From contig CM055191.1 of the NCBI GenBank assembly GCA_029224185.1, forward strand, positions 23,428,257-23,492,256: a DNA stretch of 64,000 nucleotides, in the 5' to 3' direction. This stretch comes from Karalla daura (Eukaryota > Chordata > Actinopteri > Chaetodontiformes > Leiognathidae). The notes beneath the pieces were generated by a model that made no database searches, had not been told where the DNA came from, and saw only the letters and a program-made list of their open reading frames with translations. The stretch's first letter is position 1. Every line of letters starts with the position of its first letter. A program made the translations under genes and the position numbers. Shown here in pieces: positions 33,320-46,984 of this stretch.

Positions 33320-36300
33320 ACCTCCACAGAGGCAGCTCTGTTCCTACTCCTCTTTCAAAAAAAATAGCAGAAGCAGCTCAGTTCCTACTTCCCATTTCAA
33401 AATAAGAGTGCTGCAGAGTCGATTGCGCATTGCCCGTCCTCGCATATTCTACCACAGATCATCACCGGAAAGGATTCAGCTTGAGTCATGGTGGATAGCA
33501 ACATGCTGTGAAAGTTTCGCAATGATACATTCATGCGTTGGTGAGTTATTTTGCAAACCTACTAGCAACAATTCATCCTCGTTTTAGTTTTCCATGACAG
33601 TGCAATGACGGGTTTGTGTTGCTACTAATTTTACACATGACTGAAAATCATACTTTCTGCCTCTATGTCATCTCTCCTCTTTGCAATAACTTTGTGCTTT
33701 TACTGTGTTGCATCATATTACATTTCAATTTATTCAAAGGCGAAAGTGCATTAATATTAATGTGATTATTGAACGTGTGTTCTCATTTGAGCATGATTAA
33801 ACATGCTGCCTTTCGAAGAAGGCTTGTTGTGTTTTTTAAGAGATGTGGGAAATTGGGGGTGCCTCAACCCAGTTGTGGTGTAGAAGGGGGTGCACGGCCA
33901 AAAATGTTTGGGAAACGCTGTTATATGTAGATAATGTCATGATCATATCATAAGGATACCAAGTGGGGTCCGCCTGAACCTATGCTACTGTGTTGCTACC
34001 GTTCATTTACTTTTTCATTATTTCCCTCATTTTCTTTCTTTCTCTCTAATCACAAAGAATTTCCCATGTTGGCATACAGCTGTGCTGTACAGATGTATGC
34101 GTCAGATCCAACTTGTGTGACACATCTGTTCAAAATTCCACGCACAGACTAATTCAGGATAAGGGCTGCCAGCCAGCCTGGCATTGCGGTGATCAGCTTT
34201 GCTAGGACGTGTGCCGTCAGATGGCTTTGCACTACAAACAATTGGTGCTTTAAGAGATCAAAAGGTTCAGAATCAATGCATTGCTGTGTTGAGGAGCACA
34301 CTGGCCCTCGTGGCGATGTTAGAAGCTGCGTCTCCATCTCTCATCTAGCGTGACTCTACTTAGCATGAATTATGTTGTCACGGCTGGAACAGTGGGACTC
34401 ATCGCTGAGAGATTACTTTGCGTTTCATGCAGATGGCTTCTTGCAGGAGTGTGTGAGAGGGATGCTTATTAAATCTGCCTCAACAGGCGAGCAGGAAGGC
34501 AGAGTAAGACACTTTTTGAATGGCTGTTCTGACAACATCATTTGCATACTGTAATTAACTGTCTCTGTTAACCCCCACTCCCCTCACCGCCGAAAAGAAA
34601 ATGTATACACGCGCTTACCAACACACACCCATACGCAGTGAACTGGGGTCACTGGTAAACATTCCCCCTGTGTGAATTAGCTCGGTGTTGCTGTGGTGAC
34701 AGGTCTTTATCACAGCCGACACAGCGGGCGAGGTGGGAGCACATCTGACGCCTGACAGAGGTGGCTTCAGTTTGCATGAGTGAGACAGAGAGAGGAAGAC
34801 AAACACCGGGAGCAAATAATGACTTCAGAAAATATATTTGAGTCTTCCTTGATTGAGCTCCCTGACTCAAGAGATAAATCCAGTTTATTCCAGTTTATTG
34901 CACCGTCAAGTTCACACTTTTGGCCACCTCATTAAGTTAACTGCCAGGATCTGAGAATGTGCGCAGCGGCATCAGTCAAAATGAGTCCAGGGTGGCAAGC
35001 AACACCAACGCTAAAGTTTATTAACTATGACAAACAAATCAGAAAGAAAAGACACAAACTCTTGGTTCAACTTTGACCTTTGGTGTTTGTGACAGCTGCG
35101 ACTACATACTGTCTTCCTGTGCAATTAAGGATCCCGACCATTTTAAGGAGACTACCGCTGAAATCTGATTTGTCAGTCCCCCAGTCTCCCACTAATGAGG
35201 TCAGACTCAAGGGATCTTTATGACTTGTGAGGTAAGGGTCACATGGCCGCCGGAGGCTGCAAAACACTGCTGTTATGGCCTTCTATCATTAAGCTTTATT
35301 TCACAGGATAGAGGTCTCCAGTGGGTGTGCATTACATCGAAACATTTACCAAATTATTTATTGTTTTGCTCATTATCAGACAGTCCACTGTCCAGGTTTT
35401 TGCATCTCACAAAGGAATTTATATGATATTCTTATAAAGTCTAAAACAATAAACACTGCACATGTGGTATGGATCATTTTTGATCATGTAAAAACTGAAG
35501 CGTGTTCACTTTTATATAAATACATATTAAATACATATTATAATGCAACGTCCACCATTGAGTGGGTGCGGTCTTTCAAACAACACAGATTTGTTCAGCT
35601 ACAACAAGATGGGTGGATGTAGACAGAGGATGGGGGACAGAGCAGTGGAAGCCTGGGTCAAATCGACTTCGATGAGCCCCATAGCCATTGCACTGAGCTG
35701 CTGTGAGGCAGCAAGACTTCCAGAGCCACTACCATCATCACCTCCGGGCTGCACAGATTGAAGCTGGGGGCCTGGTGCAGCTGCTCTGGCTGACATATTT
35801 CTGAGCCCCAGCTTGGGATGTTGGAGGCATTTTAACGATGTTTAAAATCACTTCAAAACTCCAAGAGGCAAAACAAGCGCTCTACTTTTATGAGACCATC
35901 CACAAAACAGAAACAGCACAATCAGTTGCTCAGCGAGTGTCTCACAGTGTCATAATCATGAATTCTCTCTGACATTATGTCCCACACATCATAAAACAGA
36001 TTTTTCAGTAGTGATTCTGTAATGGCTTTGGGGAGCACAGATGTATATCTTTCTGCTGATAGGGCTGTCGGATGAGAAAACAGTTCTAGAGTTATATGTT
36101 GGTCTCAATAACAGTAATAAACAACATATTTGTTTCATATTTTGGAGGAGTTCTCGACTTTACAGTCTTTAATAAATGTGTCAGATGTAGCTCTCTGGAA
36201 TCGAGAAAGGCCCTTGTACTCCCTTGATGTTAAGTCCCAAAATAACAGTGAAAATTAGCAGGAAGTCTCTCTCATATATTCAAATGCTTTATTGCTATGC

Positions 36301-36690
36301 AGGCATGATAGGTCTGATTGCCAAATCACATCAGGGATCATCAATATGGATAGATGAATAGCAATAAAGGCATCCCAATCTGTCTTCATCAGCTACTGGA
36401 GGAAACACATTCTAAATGAACACACAGAGTTACCACACTGCAGTAGAACAATTCCACAGTAGCGTTTTCAAAATATTCAAAGATGAAATATAATCCCTCC
36501 CAACACTTGATCAATGTGCCCATTTTCAGCAGTCATGAAGTCAAAGTATAAATTTGATCCTGGTTCATTAGTAATGATTCCAAGGGAGTGAGTGAATGTT
36601 AATCTGGTGTCACCTCGTCACCCTCGGATTGAACAATCTCAGTATTTGTATTCGTCACATTGAACCTGTGCCAGCTGAACGGTATAAACC
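33320..36690. other. Non-coding stretch
   Basis: No exon can be defended. A GC-richer patch at 35540-35800 is open on both strands, and 34430-34560 looks conserved in texture. Neither can be named. Confidence 0.45.
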
Positions 36691-36699
36691 ATCAGTGTC

Positions 36700-36700
36700 C

Positions 36701-36771
<71 letters not shown>

Positions 36772-36775
36772 CCCC
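36700..36775. repeat. (CT)n microsatellite
   Basis: About 34 CT units, with one TTT interruption, ending in C6. Confidence 0.95.
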
Positions 36776-36994
36776 TGCCTCTGTCTCTGCTGATCTTTTC
36801 TCAGCTAATGAGCTGGTCGATAACAGCGGGGCAGCTGAGAGTTTTTCAGTTTAAAAAAGCTGTATGTTGAGTGTGCGCGCTGATCGATCAGCAGTGGGAC
36901 CCGGGCAGGGACATGTTGAGGCGTAGCCTTTTGTGAGCTATACAGCAGCAGCAAGTTGGGGTGCAAATGAAAACTGGGCCAGTGGGCCATTAAA

Positions 36995-37240
36995 CAGCGG
37001 TCAGAGGAGTGTCTCCATGTAATGGTTATTGAACAGGCTGCTCCAAAGGAGAGGTAATCAAATCCAAGTGTAATTACACACTCCTCTGTGCTTTTCTAAA
37101 GCCAGGCCATTGTGCCCTGAGCTCTTCACGTCTAATGACACAGGTAAAGGATCAAGCGGAGCCGAGGATGAAAAGTGGCAGACCAGGGATACAATTATGT
37201 ACCAATTGCAAGGCAGTGTTTGCAATTTAGCCTTGTGACA
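36995..37240. promoter_or_regulatory. Candidate conserved non-coding element
   Basis: TAATGGTTATTG, GGTAATCAAATCC, GTGTAATTACAC (a perfect palindrome) and CTAATGACA lie within 150 bp. Repeat-free. Inference from texture only. Confidence 0.3.
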
Positions 37241-37249
37241 AGGGCAAGA

Positions 37250-40240
37250 ATGATAAATGCAAAAAAGAGGGAAAAAAAAAAACAGTGGGAAGACAGGAGA
37301 GGAGCACGCCCGGCATCAAGGCCAGAGGAGATGATGACAATTTTTTTCTCCTTTGGTTTGACATTAACTGCATTATTATTTTCATAAAACAAAATATCTG
37401 TGCTCCGCCGTCATCATTTTAGGACAGTTTTGATGGAACACAGAAGGACAGGAGGGAAAAATGTTTTGACCTTCTGGTTGTTTTGACATCTTCCATTCTC
37501 TTCTTCCCTTCGCTAAAACATTTCACAGACTGACAATTAACTTTATGGCCTCTGTCTTCTGATTTGATTTGATGTTTTGTGCATTTCTGTGTCACCTTCT
37601 TAAAAGGTGCTTCATATGTTGCAGTTTGATGGATAATGAATTACTCCACTGCAACTTCTTTGCAACTGTGTTTTCAAGGGACCTTTATTCAGTTACACTT
37701 TGTTGCTCATGGCAACCCATCAGCCAGTACGATTTAAAGGACAACCTAGAAAACCCAACAAAACAGTACGGTAACAACATCCTCTAAATGAATTCTGTCT
37801 TTCTATGCAGACTATTAGACTTTGTTTTGCTCCATTTATTGGTTGGCACTAAGTGGCAGTGCTGAATATTCCTACCAAATCAGGGAGAATGAATGCGCTG
37901 TTACCAAACACTGGCAAATTACATATATAATTATCAGGAGAGAGTGAATGAAGTCATGACAAGTTGACTCTGCAGCTTAGTCTCTACAGGCAGATTCCTG
38001 TAATGAAGGAGTGTCTGCCTGGAGGAGCAGCCTGATAAATCCCCACAGAGGCCAGACACTGGTGATGGTGGCTGATGACTCTGCTGAGAGAAATGAACTG
38101 AAGGGCCTGATGAATTGAAGATGCTGTTTAATTAATCAATGGAGACTTTGGCAATCAGGATGGAAGCAAGAGAAAATGATATGATTTCCACAAAACAGTT
38201 GATACAAACTTTAGGTATATTTCTATGTATGAAAATGAGCTTAACACTTGCTTCATTGCATTGAGTAGCAATAGTCTCATGCCACTGGGCTCAATCTGAC
38301 TCACTTGATCATTTTATTTCTAAGGTGGGAACATTACCACTCCTGCTTCACAAATGGTTGTTATGATGGTCTTCCAACATCTGATACAATCATTCTTAAT
38401 ATGCATCTAAAAGCACCAGCTGCACAGATGACTATGGCATGCATAAATAACTAAGCAGCTCTGAATTAAACAGCCTTTTGTTACCCGTGCATTAACATGT
38501 GAAATAAACAGCAGGAACATGAACAGCAAAAAAAAAAAATACAGTGTGCCAGCTTTTATGTTGTTACATGTCTTCTTGTGGAGATGTTCTGCAGCATAGA
38601 ACATGCATCAGAACATTGAATGCAGGCAACAAGGCCTCCACCAGGACTACTGGTCACACATGGAAGCTAATGGAAATCCAATACAGAGTGAAGGAGCTTC
38701 AGCAACCATTTCCTTTTAAATATCTATCCTGGCCATGGTCACAAGAGACACCAAACCATTCACTGGAACATAGGAATAATACGCTACAGCTATACTATAC
38801 CAAATGGGAAGAACAGAATTCCTGCCTCATTTCCATACACATTATTGTAAGTGAAGCGAACACTCTCTTTTCTTGCATGTTTGCTAGAGACCTGCCTGTC
38901 GACTGCTGCTGAAGTGTCACAGGAGGTGATTGACAGCTGTTTTGCACTTGGCATTTACAAGCTGGTGAAGGCGGTGCCCTGTCACAGGGTACTGATCTTG
39001 TGCTTTGATTAAAGGAGGAAATTGGAAATCTAGTGAGGGAGGCATCCTCTCATGCCAGTTCTCTAAGAATGATGTTTTATAGGGAACCATTCAGTATCCA
39101 TGATTTACACTCCGTGCTGAGCTGAAAGCCAATGTGGGAAACAGTGCAAAGAGCCCAACAACAAGGTAGATCAGGGAAAGTGCTCAACCCTGGCATGCTG
39201 ACAGCGTTCCATTCAGCTACGATCAGAGTCATTAAAATTCGTGCGGCCTCATCAAAACATCAGTTACCTGTCTGTAATACATTCCAGCGTGAGGTTTTAA
39301 AAGGATGTTCATCAAGGAGAAACATCAGCTTCATTTATGTTAAGGTGGAAAATGAAAAGCAGGAAGTATCCTATGCAGACTACTAATAGTCTGTATAGCC
39401 AGACAATACAGGCTGTTGAACAGCTGTTAGGATACACACTCAGCTGCCAATTAATCAGGTTCACCTTGCTTTTATTACCGCACTCTGGCACAAAAGGTCG
39501 GTAGCAATCCAAATACTCACATGCTCAGCTGTTTACAACATCTTAAAGACATGTTTCACTTAATGGTGATTCCGAAGGGTGTATTTCGCTGTGAACCCCA
39601 TTACTTAGGCTTTTTACTGTTATGCCAAAAAGTTCCTCTATTATTAGTCTGCATCAGACCACATCCAGGCTTCCAGCTATCATATATGCTTCTTATTACT
39701 TGCACGTGTTATCAGCTGTTAATTGGCACATGCAGCCAGTTGAACTAATGTGAAAATCACTTATTTTCCTTCCCTCATTTTATCTCAATTCAATTTGGGC
39801 TGCTTTCTGGTTCAGCAGTTAAAAATCTGTTAATTGTAGAGTCTGGAAGTAGAAGAGAACAACTTTCTTCATTGATGAGAAAGACTTTCATCTTTTCATG
39901 ATCAATTTTTTCCACCATGAATTTTCATAAAGTCAGACAAAGAAATTCCATTACATGTCATTTGTCATAACTTCTATTCATTCATGTGATTGCAGCGTCT
40001 GATTGGATATGGTTTACATCATTTCAATTTTCTTCTCAATATTTAGCCCAATAAATCATTTCCAATGTTCAAACAGCTCCATAATTGTATTATTATTAAA
40101 TGATGAATTCCCAATCAGGATATCAATAAATATTCAACCTATGAATAAATAATAAGCGTACTGGTCGAAAGGGCTCTTGTTGCTGTAAACAGGACCCAGT
40201 GGCATCCTGTGACACCTCAGAGCGGAGGACATCTCATTTC
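37250..40240. other. Non-coding AT-rich stretch
   Basis: No exon, long simple repeat or recognisable transposon is visible. Confidence 0.45.
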
Positions 40241-40244
40241 ATCA

Positions 40245-40277
40245 CCCCCCCCCCCCCCCCCCCCCCCCACCCCCCCC
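40245..40277. repeat. C24 homopolymer plus C7
   Basis: C24 at 40245-40268, one A, then C7. It is the longest homopolymer in the window. Confidence 0.95.
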
Positions 40278-40607
40278 TTTTCCTCCCACCTCGTATGGTT
40301 TCCGCACGACTTGGCTCCTTGAGCTGTGTAGTCGGGTTATCGCCCCTGTGTTTGTTCACTTTTTACTCTGTTTCTCTGTACAGGGGATCACTGGCTGCCC
40401 GCTTGGCTACCTGCGTATTCATCGCCCAGTTTGCTGTTCAGCCATGCAGGCACCCCCCCACCCCGCCCTGTCACCCCCCTCAGCCCGCCTCCCTCTCCTC
40501 TCAGCCACACTCCACCAGGCTCAGCTTTCCTCGCACTTCTATCTTGAATTTCTCTCTGCCTTGTCCGCATTCAGCTCATGAGCGCAGCCCATAAACTGTC
40601 TCTCACT

Positions 40608-40740
40608 CTGAGGCCTTGACCACACGTAACATTTTTATCCCATTTAAAAAATATCTGACCGCGCCATCTTCGCTTTTACAAAACATCTCTATTCACACTG
40701 CATTTCAAAAATCACTCCAGAGTGCTTGAGCAAGCATGCC
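40608..40740 (+). repeat. Possible hAT-type miniature transposon end
   Basis: GAGGCCTTGACCACACGTAA followed by A-rich and TTTTAC-rich sequence and CTATTCACACTGCATTTC resembles short non-autonomous hAT elements in fish that start GGCCTTGTCCACAC. The other end was not found. Confidence 0.35.
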
Positions 40741-42270
40741 AACTAGTAGAAAGTGATAAAATATGTTTAACCGTTACATCGAATACTCAATCATCAAATA
40801 ATGATCACTCTGGAGGGAGTACCCTTAAAACCAAAGGCCACTGTAGAATTTTAGTTTTTCTCATGAATTTATAGTTATTCAAACCACACAGAATGTACAT
40901 TTACAGCAATTAGGAATACAGTATGGAGTTGCCTTCCTCCCTATCAGCTAAACATACTGTGGCACTGCAGTGTCTACGCTGGACAGAGATGAAATCACCT
41001 CGGTATGTGCCTTGAAATCCAATGACAGCAGTACTATTTGATCTGAAGTAAGTCAGCATATTTCCCAAAAGGCTAACTGTCCCTTAAAGACACAGCGGTT
41101 GTAATTCCACTGCAGGGCTGCTGACTCCTCGCACCCACACATATACAGTAGACTGACTGTTCTGCTCAAGACAACTGATGAAACTACGATGAAAGCCTAT
41201 TGATTAGCTGTGGTCACAAAAGCTGTGGTCATAAAAACTGTGGTGAAGAGTAATACATGGGACACACTGGCTTATTAATAATAGAGCAGTGTTGGCCGCG
41301 TGTATTTGTCTAACCCTTGTGTAATACTCAAAACAGTCACCATTCACTTGACAGCAGGATAACGGCTCTTCACAGTCTGCCGCAATAATCCTTTCCACAA
41401 AGAGTTAGCGCTGGGCAACAAGAGAGAGGCAGAGCAGTCTTAACCATGTAGAAAAAGGGCATTTTCCTCGACTAGTGTGTTTCAGTGACTGCAGGCTCCC
41501 TTATCTGAGAGTGTCAGAGGGAGAGAGAGAGAGAGGAGCTCTGCTAATCCAAAACAGCTCTTCTCAGCTAATCTCAAATGAGATGGAAATCCAGACGATT
41601 CACGGGGCCAAAAAACATGCTGCCTCCATCCTGTTAGATCTTCCTTTAGGCGAGAAAAAAAGGGGTAAAAGAAGAAAAAAAAAACAACAGCAATTTACAA
41701 ATATAGTAAGCTACAAAGTAGTGAAAGAAAAAAAAAACAGCAGTCTAATGATTTTAAAGAGGTCAGACTGCTTGGCAGCTAGCACGTCTTGCTGTCAGAA
41801 GGCACAATCATTCTACTTAATATCAGCCAGCATCAGACATGCGGCTCTGGCTTTGTTATTAAAACAGCAGAATCTTACCCTCCCCTGCCACTTCATGTTT
41901 TATTATGAAATCCCATGGAAGCAGAGGGAAGAAAAAGATTGGCGCTTGAAAACAGGTTTATGTCAGCAGTCACCTCCAAATACACTAATTTTGTTTGCCT
42001 AAAATGTGTGGAATAAGACACTCTGTATTCTCTGCTTCTCAGAGACAAGCACTTTAATTCATCAGGAAAGCTTCTTGAGAATTTCGATCATCATTAGACA
42101 GAGGTGAATCTCCACATATGATACGTATGATATATGATACAGCCATAATAGCTAGTTAGTGAGTGATGGTGAATGGTTAATGGACTGGTTCTCATGAGTT
42201 GCTTTTCCATCCCACTCTTCACTCATCCTCTAATACATTAATTCATGAGTGGCAGAGGCTACCACATAAG
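40740..42270. other. Non-coding stretch
   Basis: A 175-codon open frame at 41475-42002 is low-complexity and unlike known proteins. Nothing else is recognised. Confidence 0.45.
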
Positions 42271-42279
42271 GTCCACTTG

Positions 42280-42425
42280 CTTACATTTACATTCAGTTAT
42301 TTAGCAGATGCTTTTATCCAAAGCGAGATACATTGGAAAACCTCTCCCAGGTGCTTTGACCATTCACACACAGGGGCATATTAGACTTCAGTATTTTACC
42401 CAGGGATCAGGACAGGTCCATAGGC
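42280..42425 (+). repeat. Teleost dispersed repeat fragment
   Basis: TTACATTCAGTTATTTAGCA, then GATGCTTTTATCCAAAGCGA and GATACATTGG, matches a repeat very common in fish (CATTTAGCAGACGCTTTTAT and onward). A second, more decayed copy lies at 61940-62060. Confidence 0.6.
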
Positions 42426-42498
42426 AGTAGGAGATGGGATCATACCACTGTACTTTTGAGTGGGCTGTGCAGTATAATATCTTTCTTGGATTTTCAAA

Positions 42499-42503
<5 letters not shown>

Positions 42504-42535
<32 letters not shown>

Positions 42536-42560
42536 TGTCTGTATGTGCGTGTGTGTCACT
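42504..42560. repeat. (GT)n microsatellite
   Basis: About 14 GT units, then GCGCGTGTCTGTATGTGCGT. Confidence 0.9.
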
Positions 42561-42663
42561 GACCAATAGCAACTGACTACCAACAAACAATTTGAAGCCT
42601 GATTGGTACATGTTGCACATCATCCACAGATTTGACACTATTCCAAAAAGCCTATTTATAACA

Positions 42664-42682
42664 GTGTGTGTGTGTGTGTGTG
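42664..42682. repeat. (GT)n microsatellite
   Basis: About nine GT units. Confidence 0.9.
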
Positions 42683-42826
42683 AGGCAGTGACACGACCAT
42701 TCATCTTAGAGGACCTGGCAGAGAACACCCCTGTCTCACTAATGGTGTTATTTGTTATTCAGACGCCGGGCAGATGCATTCTCTGATTTACCATACCCTT
42801 CATCTTTGTTCACATTAAAATGAGTG

Positions 42827-42828
<2 letters not shown>

Positions 42829-42901
<73 letters not shown>
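42829..42901. repeat. (CA)n microsatellite
   Basis: About 36 perfect CA units. Confidence 0.97.
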
Positions 42902-42904
<3 letters not shown>

Positions 42905-44150
42905 AAGTGTCATAGTTTTAAATAAAGTGGCAGAGATTTGAACAAAGAGCACCCAAAGCAAGAGACAGAATGAGTGCATGGACAATGAAACCACAGGGAC
43001 CCATACGCACGCATGGAAAAGGTGTGTCTCCGAAATCTAGACTGAAAAACCTCTTTACTAACAACAAGCAACTGTCTAGTATTTTTTATTGTGACTCATC
43101 ATCCAGTTACAGACCTGTGCCAGCTTTCATCATGAGTCCATTTTCTCTGATAGCTTTTTGTTCAGCTTCGATAGGGATGAAGTCAGAGAAAGCCTCTCAC
43201 TTTCCGAAGCTTGAGTGGTCAGCTGTAACTCTGGTTACAATTCATTTTATGCGGTGGGTCACAGTGTGAAGTCCTGTGGAATAAATGTTGCTGTGTGGCG
43301 CTTTGTTGAGTGAATGAGCAACCTCGACTCAACTCAGGCCTGTTACAGGTGTTTTTTGTTCTTTGACATGATCCTTTGCTTGGTACAGTTACAGAATATC
43401 TTGTTTGTGTTGTTTCTTGTAAATTAAAAAAAAGGAGAGGAAGAGCACAGGCTTGCTTCTTTCCTCATGTGTCATGTTTTGGTTTCGCTTGTTGCCGGTC
43501 CCCATCGCGCCTCTGTAGCATTAGATGATTAGTCCCTGCGTATTTCAGCTGCGTGTTTTCGCTTTGTCTGTTGTCAGGTTGTCTGCTTTGTTCTCTGGGC
43601 TCCTGTGTGCATATAACTGCTCATGTTCCTCCTGTCTCTGTGCGTCTGGAGTGAAACCGACTGTGCATATAACATAAACTACAGCAGACAGAGGCAATGA
43701 GCAGCAACAGGAAAAACAATTATAGATTTCTGACATGGAGCTTTTTTTTTGTGCCATGCAATTTCCTTAAAGCGATGCTGAGTCTACATCAGTATATTAA
43801 GAAGAGTCATGGGATGATTTTCACATCTGTTATGTTGTCTAAATATTCACTGATGCGTAGTATTGCCTGCATGTTGTTTTGTTTCCTCTGGGAACATTGG
43901 GTACAGGTTTTTTTTTTTGTCATTTATGATTTGTCATTTATTGATTGTTCGCTTTGAAAGGTCTGCCTTTAAGCTCCCCCGCTTTACCTTTGATATGTTT
44001 TTTTGCTGAAAGTGAATTTTGAAGTGCATTGAAAGGTCGTGGTCCTTTGATTGTTTGCACAGGCAGTGCATTGTGGATGTGATGCTGTCGGCGGTGTCGG
44101 ATGGTAATTTTGAAGTGAGCAGGCTGGTATGTTCAGAATAGTTTCATCTG
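42905..44150. other. Non-coding stretch
   Basis: No exon or clear repeat is visible. Confidence 0.45.
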
Positions 44151-44275
44151 AGTTTCTTGGGTTGGCAGATGCACCCTCTCGCCTTCACACCGGCGCCATT
44201 TCAGAGTCCACGCCCGGCCTGGGATTTGAACCGGCAACCCTCCCCACTCCTCCAGTGACTTGTATTGAAGTAAAA
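44150..44275 (-). repeat. Probable tRNA-derived SINE
   Basis: On the minus strand GGTTGCCGGTTCAAATCCCA contains a B-box (GGTTCAAATCC) of the RNA polymerase III promoter. A weak A-box-like GGAGGAGTGGGG lies about 20 nt before it. A GC-rich stretch with GGCGCCGG follows. No tRNA fold is present. Confidence 0.45.
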
Positions 44276-44609
44276 CACAACATCACAGGCTTCCTGATTA
44301 TTCACGCCCTGTTGTTCCTGCTTTTGTTCTTTTTCTCTTTCATGCTGCCTGGCTGTTCTGCTTCATCCCACAGAGAAAATGCACTTGTGAATTTTGTGCC
44401 TTTTCTGAGGCTGTACAATTGATTTATTCATGTATTTGTATTTATTTGTATTTCCCTTCTGTCTAAGTGATGTGTGCACATAGCATATGTTGTCATGTGT
44501 TTTATGTTTGTCTTTCTTCTTTCAACTTTTCCATTGTTTTTTTTCCTTTTTTTAACTTTAAACTTCTTTTGGCTGTATTTGATAAAATGTTTTCATTTTC
44601 ATGTTTCAT

Positions 44610-44641
44610 GTATATATATGTATATATATATACACACACGC

Positions 44642-44728
<87 letters not shown>
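44610..44728. repeat. (TA)n(CA)n microsatellite
   Basis: A short TA run is followed by about 47 CA units with two early CG interruptions. Confidence 0.97.
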
Positions 44729-44729
<1 letters not shown>

Positions 44730-46760
44730 GGAGTAGAAAGGCATATTGTTCTCGGCCAGTAGTAACAGGGAGGGTGGGGCAGGATGTCATCAACTAGCAT
44801 TTGTATGCAGTCCTGGAATCTCAATCTGACATATCTTCTGTTTTTTTGTACCTTCTCTTTGTGTGCTTCTCACTGGTTTATGGGACGTATAGGTATCATT
44901 TGGAAAAGCCTAAAACTCAAGTCTCATTCACAGTTACGATCAATAGAGGAGAGAAAGGGTTGGAGGGTTGGCTGAGTAAACAGGTCAGACAAACATGTCG
45001 CCACGGTGATTTGGGCCCTGCGATGAATCAAATCTGAACATTAAAGCTAACCTCAGCTGTCATGTTTTCCCTGCATTAACTGAGGGGCAGACTCTTTGCA
45101 GGAAGATGCTATGGATTGCTGGGATGAGAGTTTTTCAATCAGGATTTTGCAGTACATGAATTAAAAAGTGATGACAGTTGCAGGGTCTGTTATCTAGAGC
45201 AAAATGGTCAAATCTGTCATTTTAAAGCCTGGGAGAAAAAGAAATAAGGAAAAAGAAACCACTTAGTCAGTGCATTTACACGCACCGAATTGAGCTACAC
45301 TCGACGTGGGACTCTCATCATAATTCTGTCCTTCTCCTAGTTTGTACATACAGGCAAAAACCAAGAAGTTGACAGGAACGTGATGACTCCTCAGCACTAG
45401 GTGGTGATATGCATCATTTCATTGGTTTAATATATTGCCAACCCATTATTTATGCATTTTGGTCGGATCAGAGAAGTCCAGTAAATCCAGGTCATAATTT
45501 GTTGTTTTGTGCTATATACATGTAGTGATCTTATTCAATGTACATGAGTTCACAAAGAGTGAGTGGTGCTCAGCATGAGACTCAGCTGACCTTTCTGAAA
45601 AAAAAAAAAAAACATTGATAGAGTGCCACTTTGATAAGCCCACCTGTTGTCTGTCAACTTCAGCTTTTAGCCATCGCAAATCCACGAACATTTTGAATGG
45701 GTAAAATTCTTGAGGAAAGTGAATTCTATTCAAATGTCACATATCTGGTGCATTAGTGATAATATTTTCTTCTTTATTTCAAAAATCCTCCAAATTTGTT
45801 TCCCCCTTGATAAACTTGTGTTCCATGTCTTTGTTCGTCTCCCCATCTGCCTCGTCTCCACCCTCATTGTGACTGGAGAATACTGGGTTGCTGGACTGCC
45901 CTCAGCAGGAAGCTCTGAGCGGTATTAATGGAATTATGTGATTATATGTTATCCAAACACACTGTGACACTCGGCACATATGAGCTGGATTGGTCAGCAC
46001 ATCTCCAGGCAGAGCACTGGGTTAGTCATTTGTGAGAATTCCTCCGTCTGGATTCTTCAGCTGCAGGATGAAGGATCTAACTAATTCTCTCAAAATACAA
46101 CAGTAAGCAAATCATTATTCTGGAAAGGTCACACACATCTTACACACTGGATGCATTGACTGTCGTGTTTACATCTGTCTGGCCATGCTGATTCTCCACC
46201 ACACACTCTGGCCGGCTAAGTGTTTAACCCCTCATGCTTTAGGGGACTTTGTTAAAGCCCAGTCTACTCTCAAGTGACTGCAGTCTGTGTAACATTCCAC
46301 ACTGTCCCCTAACTTTGCTGTGAATTAGTGTGATTATGGGTACAACTAAAACAATATTCCACACATTTGTTTTTAAGAGTCAGGTTTCAAACATGTTTTG
46401 GTGGTAGATTGTGTTAAACCATCCATGCAACACTTCTCTTTATTCCCAGCATATGCTTCTTCCTCTCTGCTCCGAAGCAACCACCACTGCCCTACAGCCA
46501 CAGTCCCTCTGATGAGTCCCAAAAGAATGTTTCGTTCCTCTTTCTTAACATGATGAGGACTGGATAAAACATCGGTGTTCATCCCACGGCTCATGAACAA
46601 ATTAAACATACAATTCTCGAGAGCAGGAAACTACTGAAGGTTGTTGTCTGGAATGGAAACTTAGCGTTCCTCCTGCCTCACGGGGCTGCAGTTCTCCTAA
46701 GCATCACAGGAGGGAGCTAGTGGTCTTTCCTCCTTGCTGGCAGCAATAACGTGGAAGACT
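44730..46760. other. Non-coding stretch
   Basis: No exon can be supported. An A-run lies near 45599-45613. Confidence 0.45.
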
Positions 46761-46767
46761 AGTGTTA

Positions 46768-46787
46768 GTGTGTGTGTGTGTGTGTGT
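46768..46787. repeat. (GT)n microsatellite
   Basis: About ten GT units. Confidence 0.9.
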
Positions 46788-46984
46788 CTCATGGATGTAT
46801 TATGAAAACCGGATACCAGACCAAAGATGGTGGCCCCATTCATTCCTATCAATGTTGCTCGCCTGGCGCATAATCCAAAAATGTTTCTGGCTTCTGTGTT
46901 TACTTCTGCATTATGTGGCATAAGTCACTCCTTTTATGCATGTGGGCCATGTGAACAATCTTATAGAAAGTCCATGACTTAAAA

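Noticed and set aside
41475..42002. 175-codon plus-strand open frame
   Set aside because: Lys/Gln-rich from A-runs, no recognisable domain and no supporting signals.
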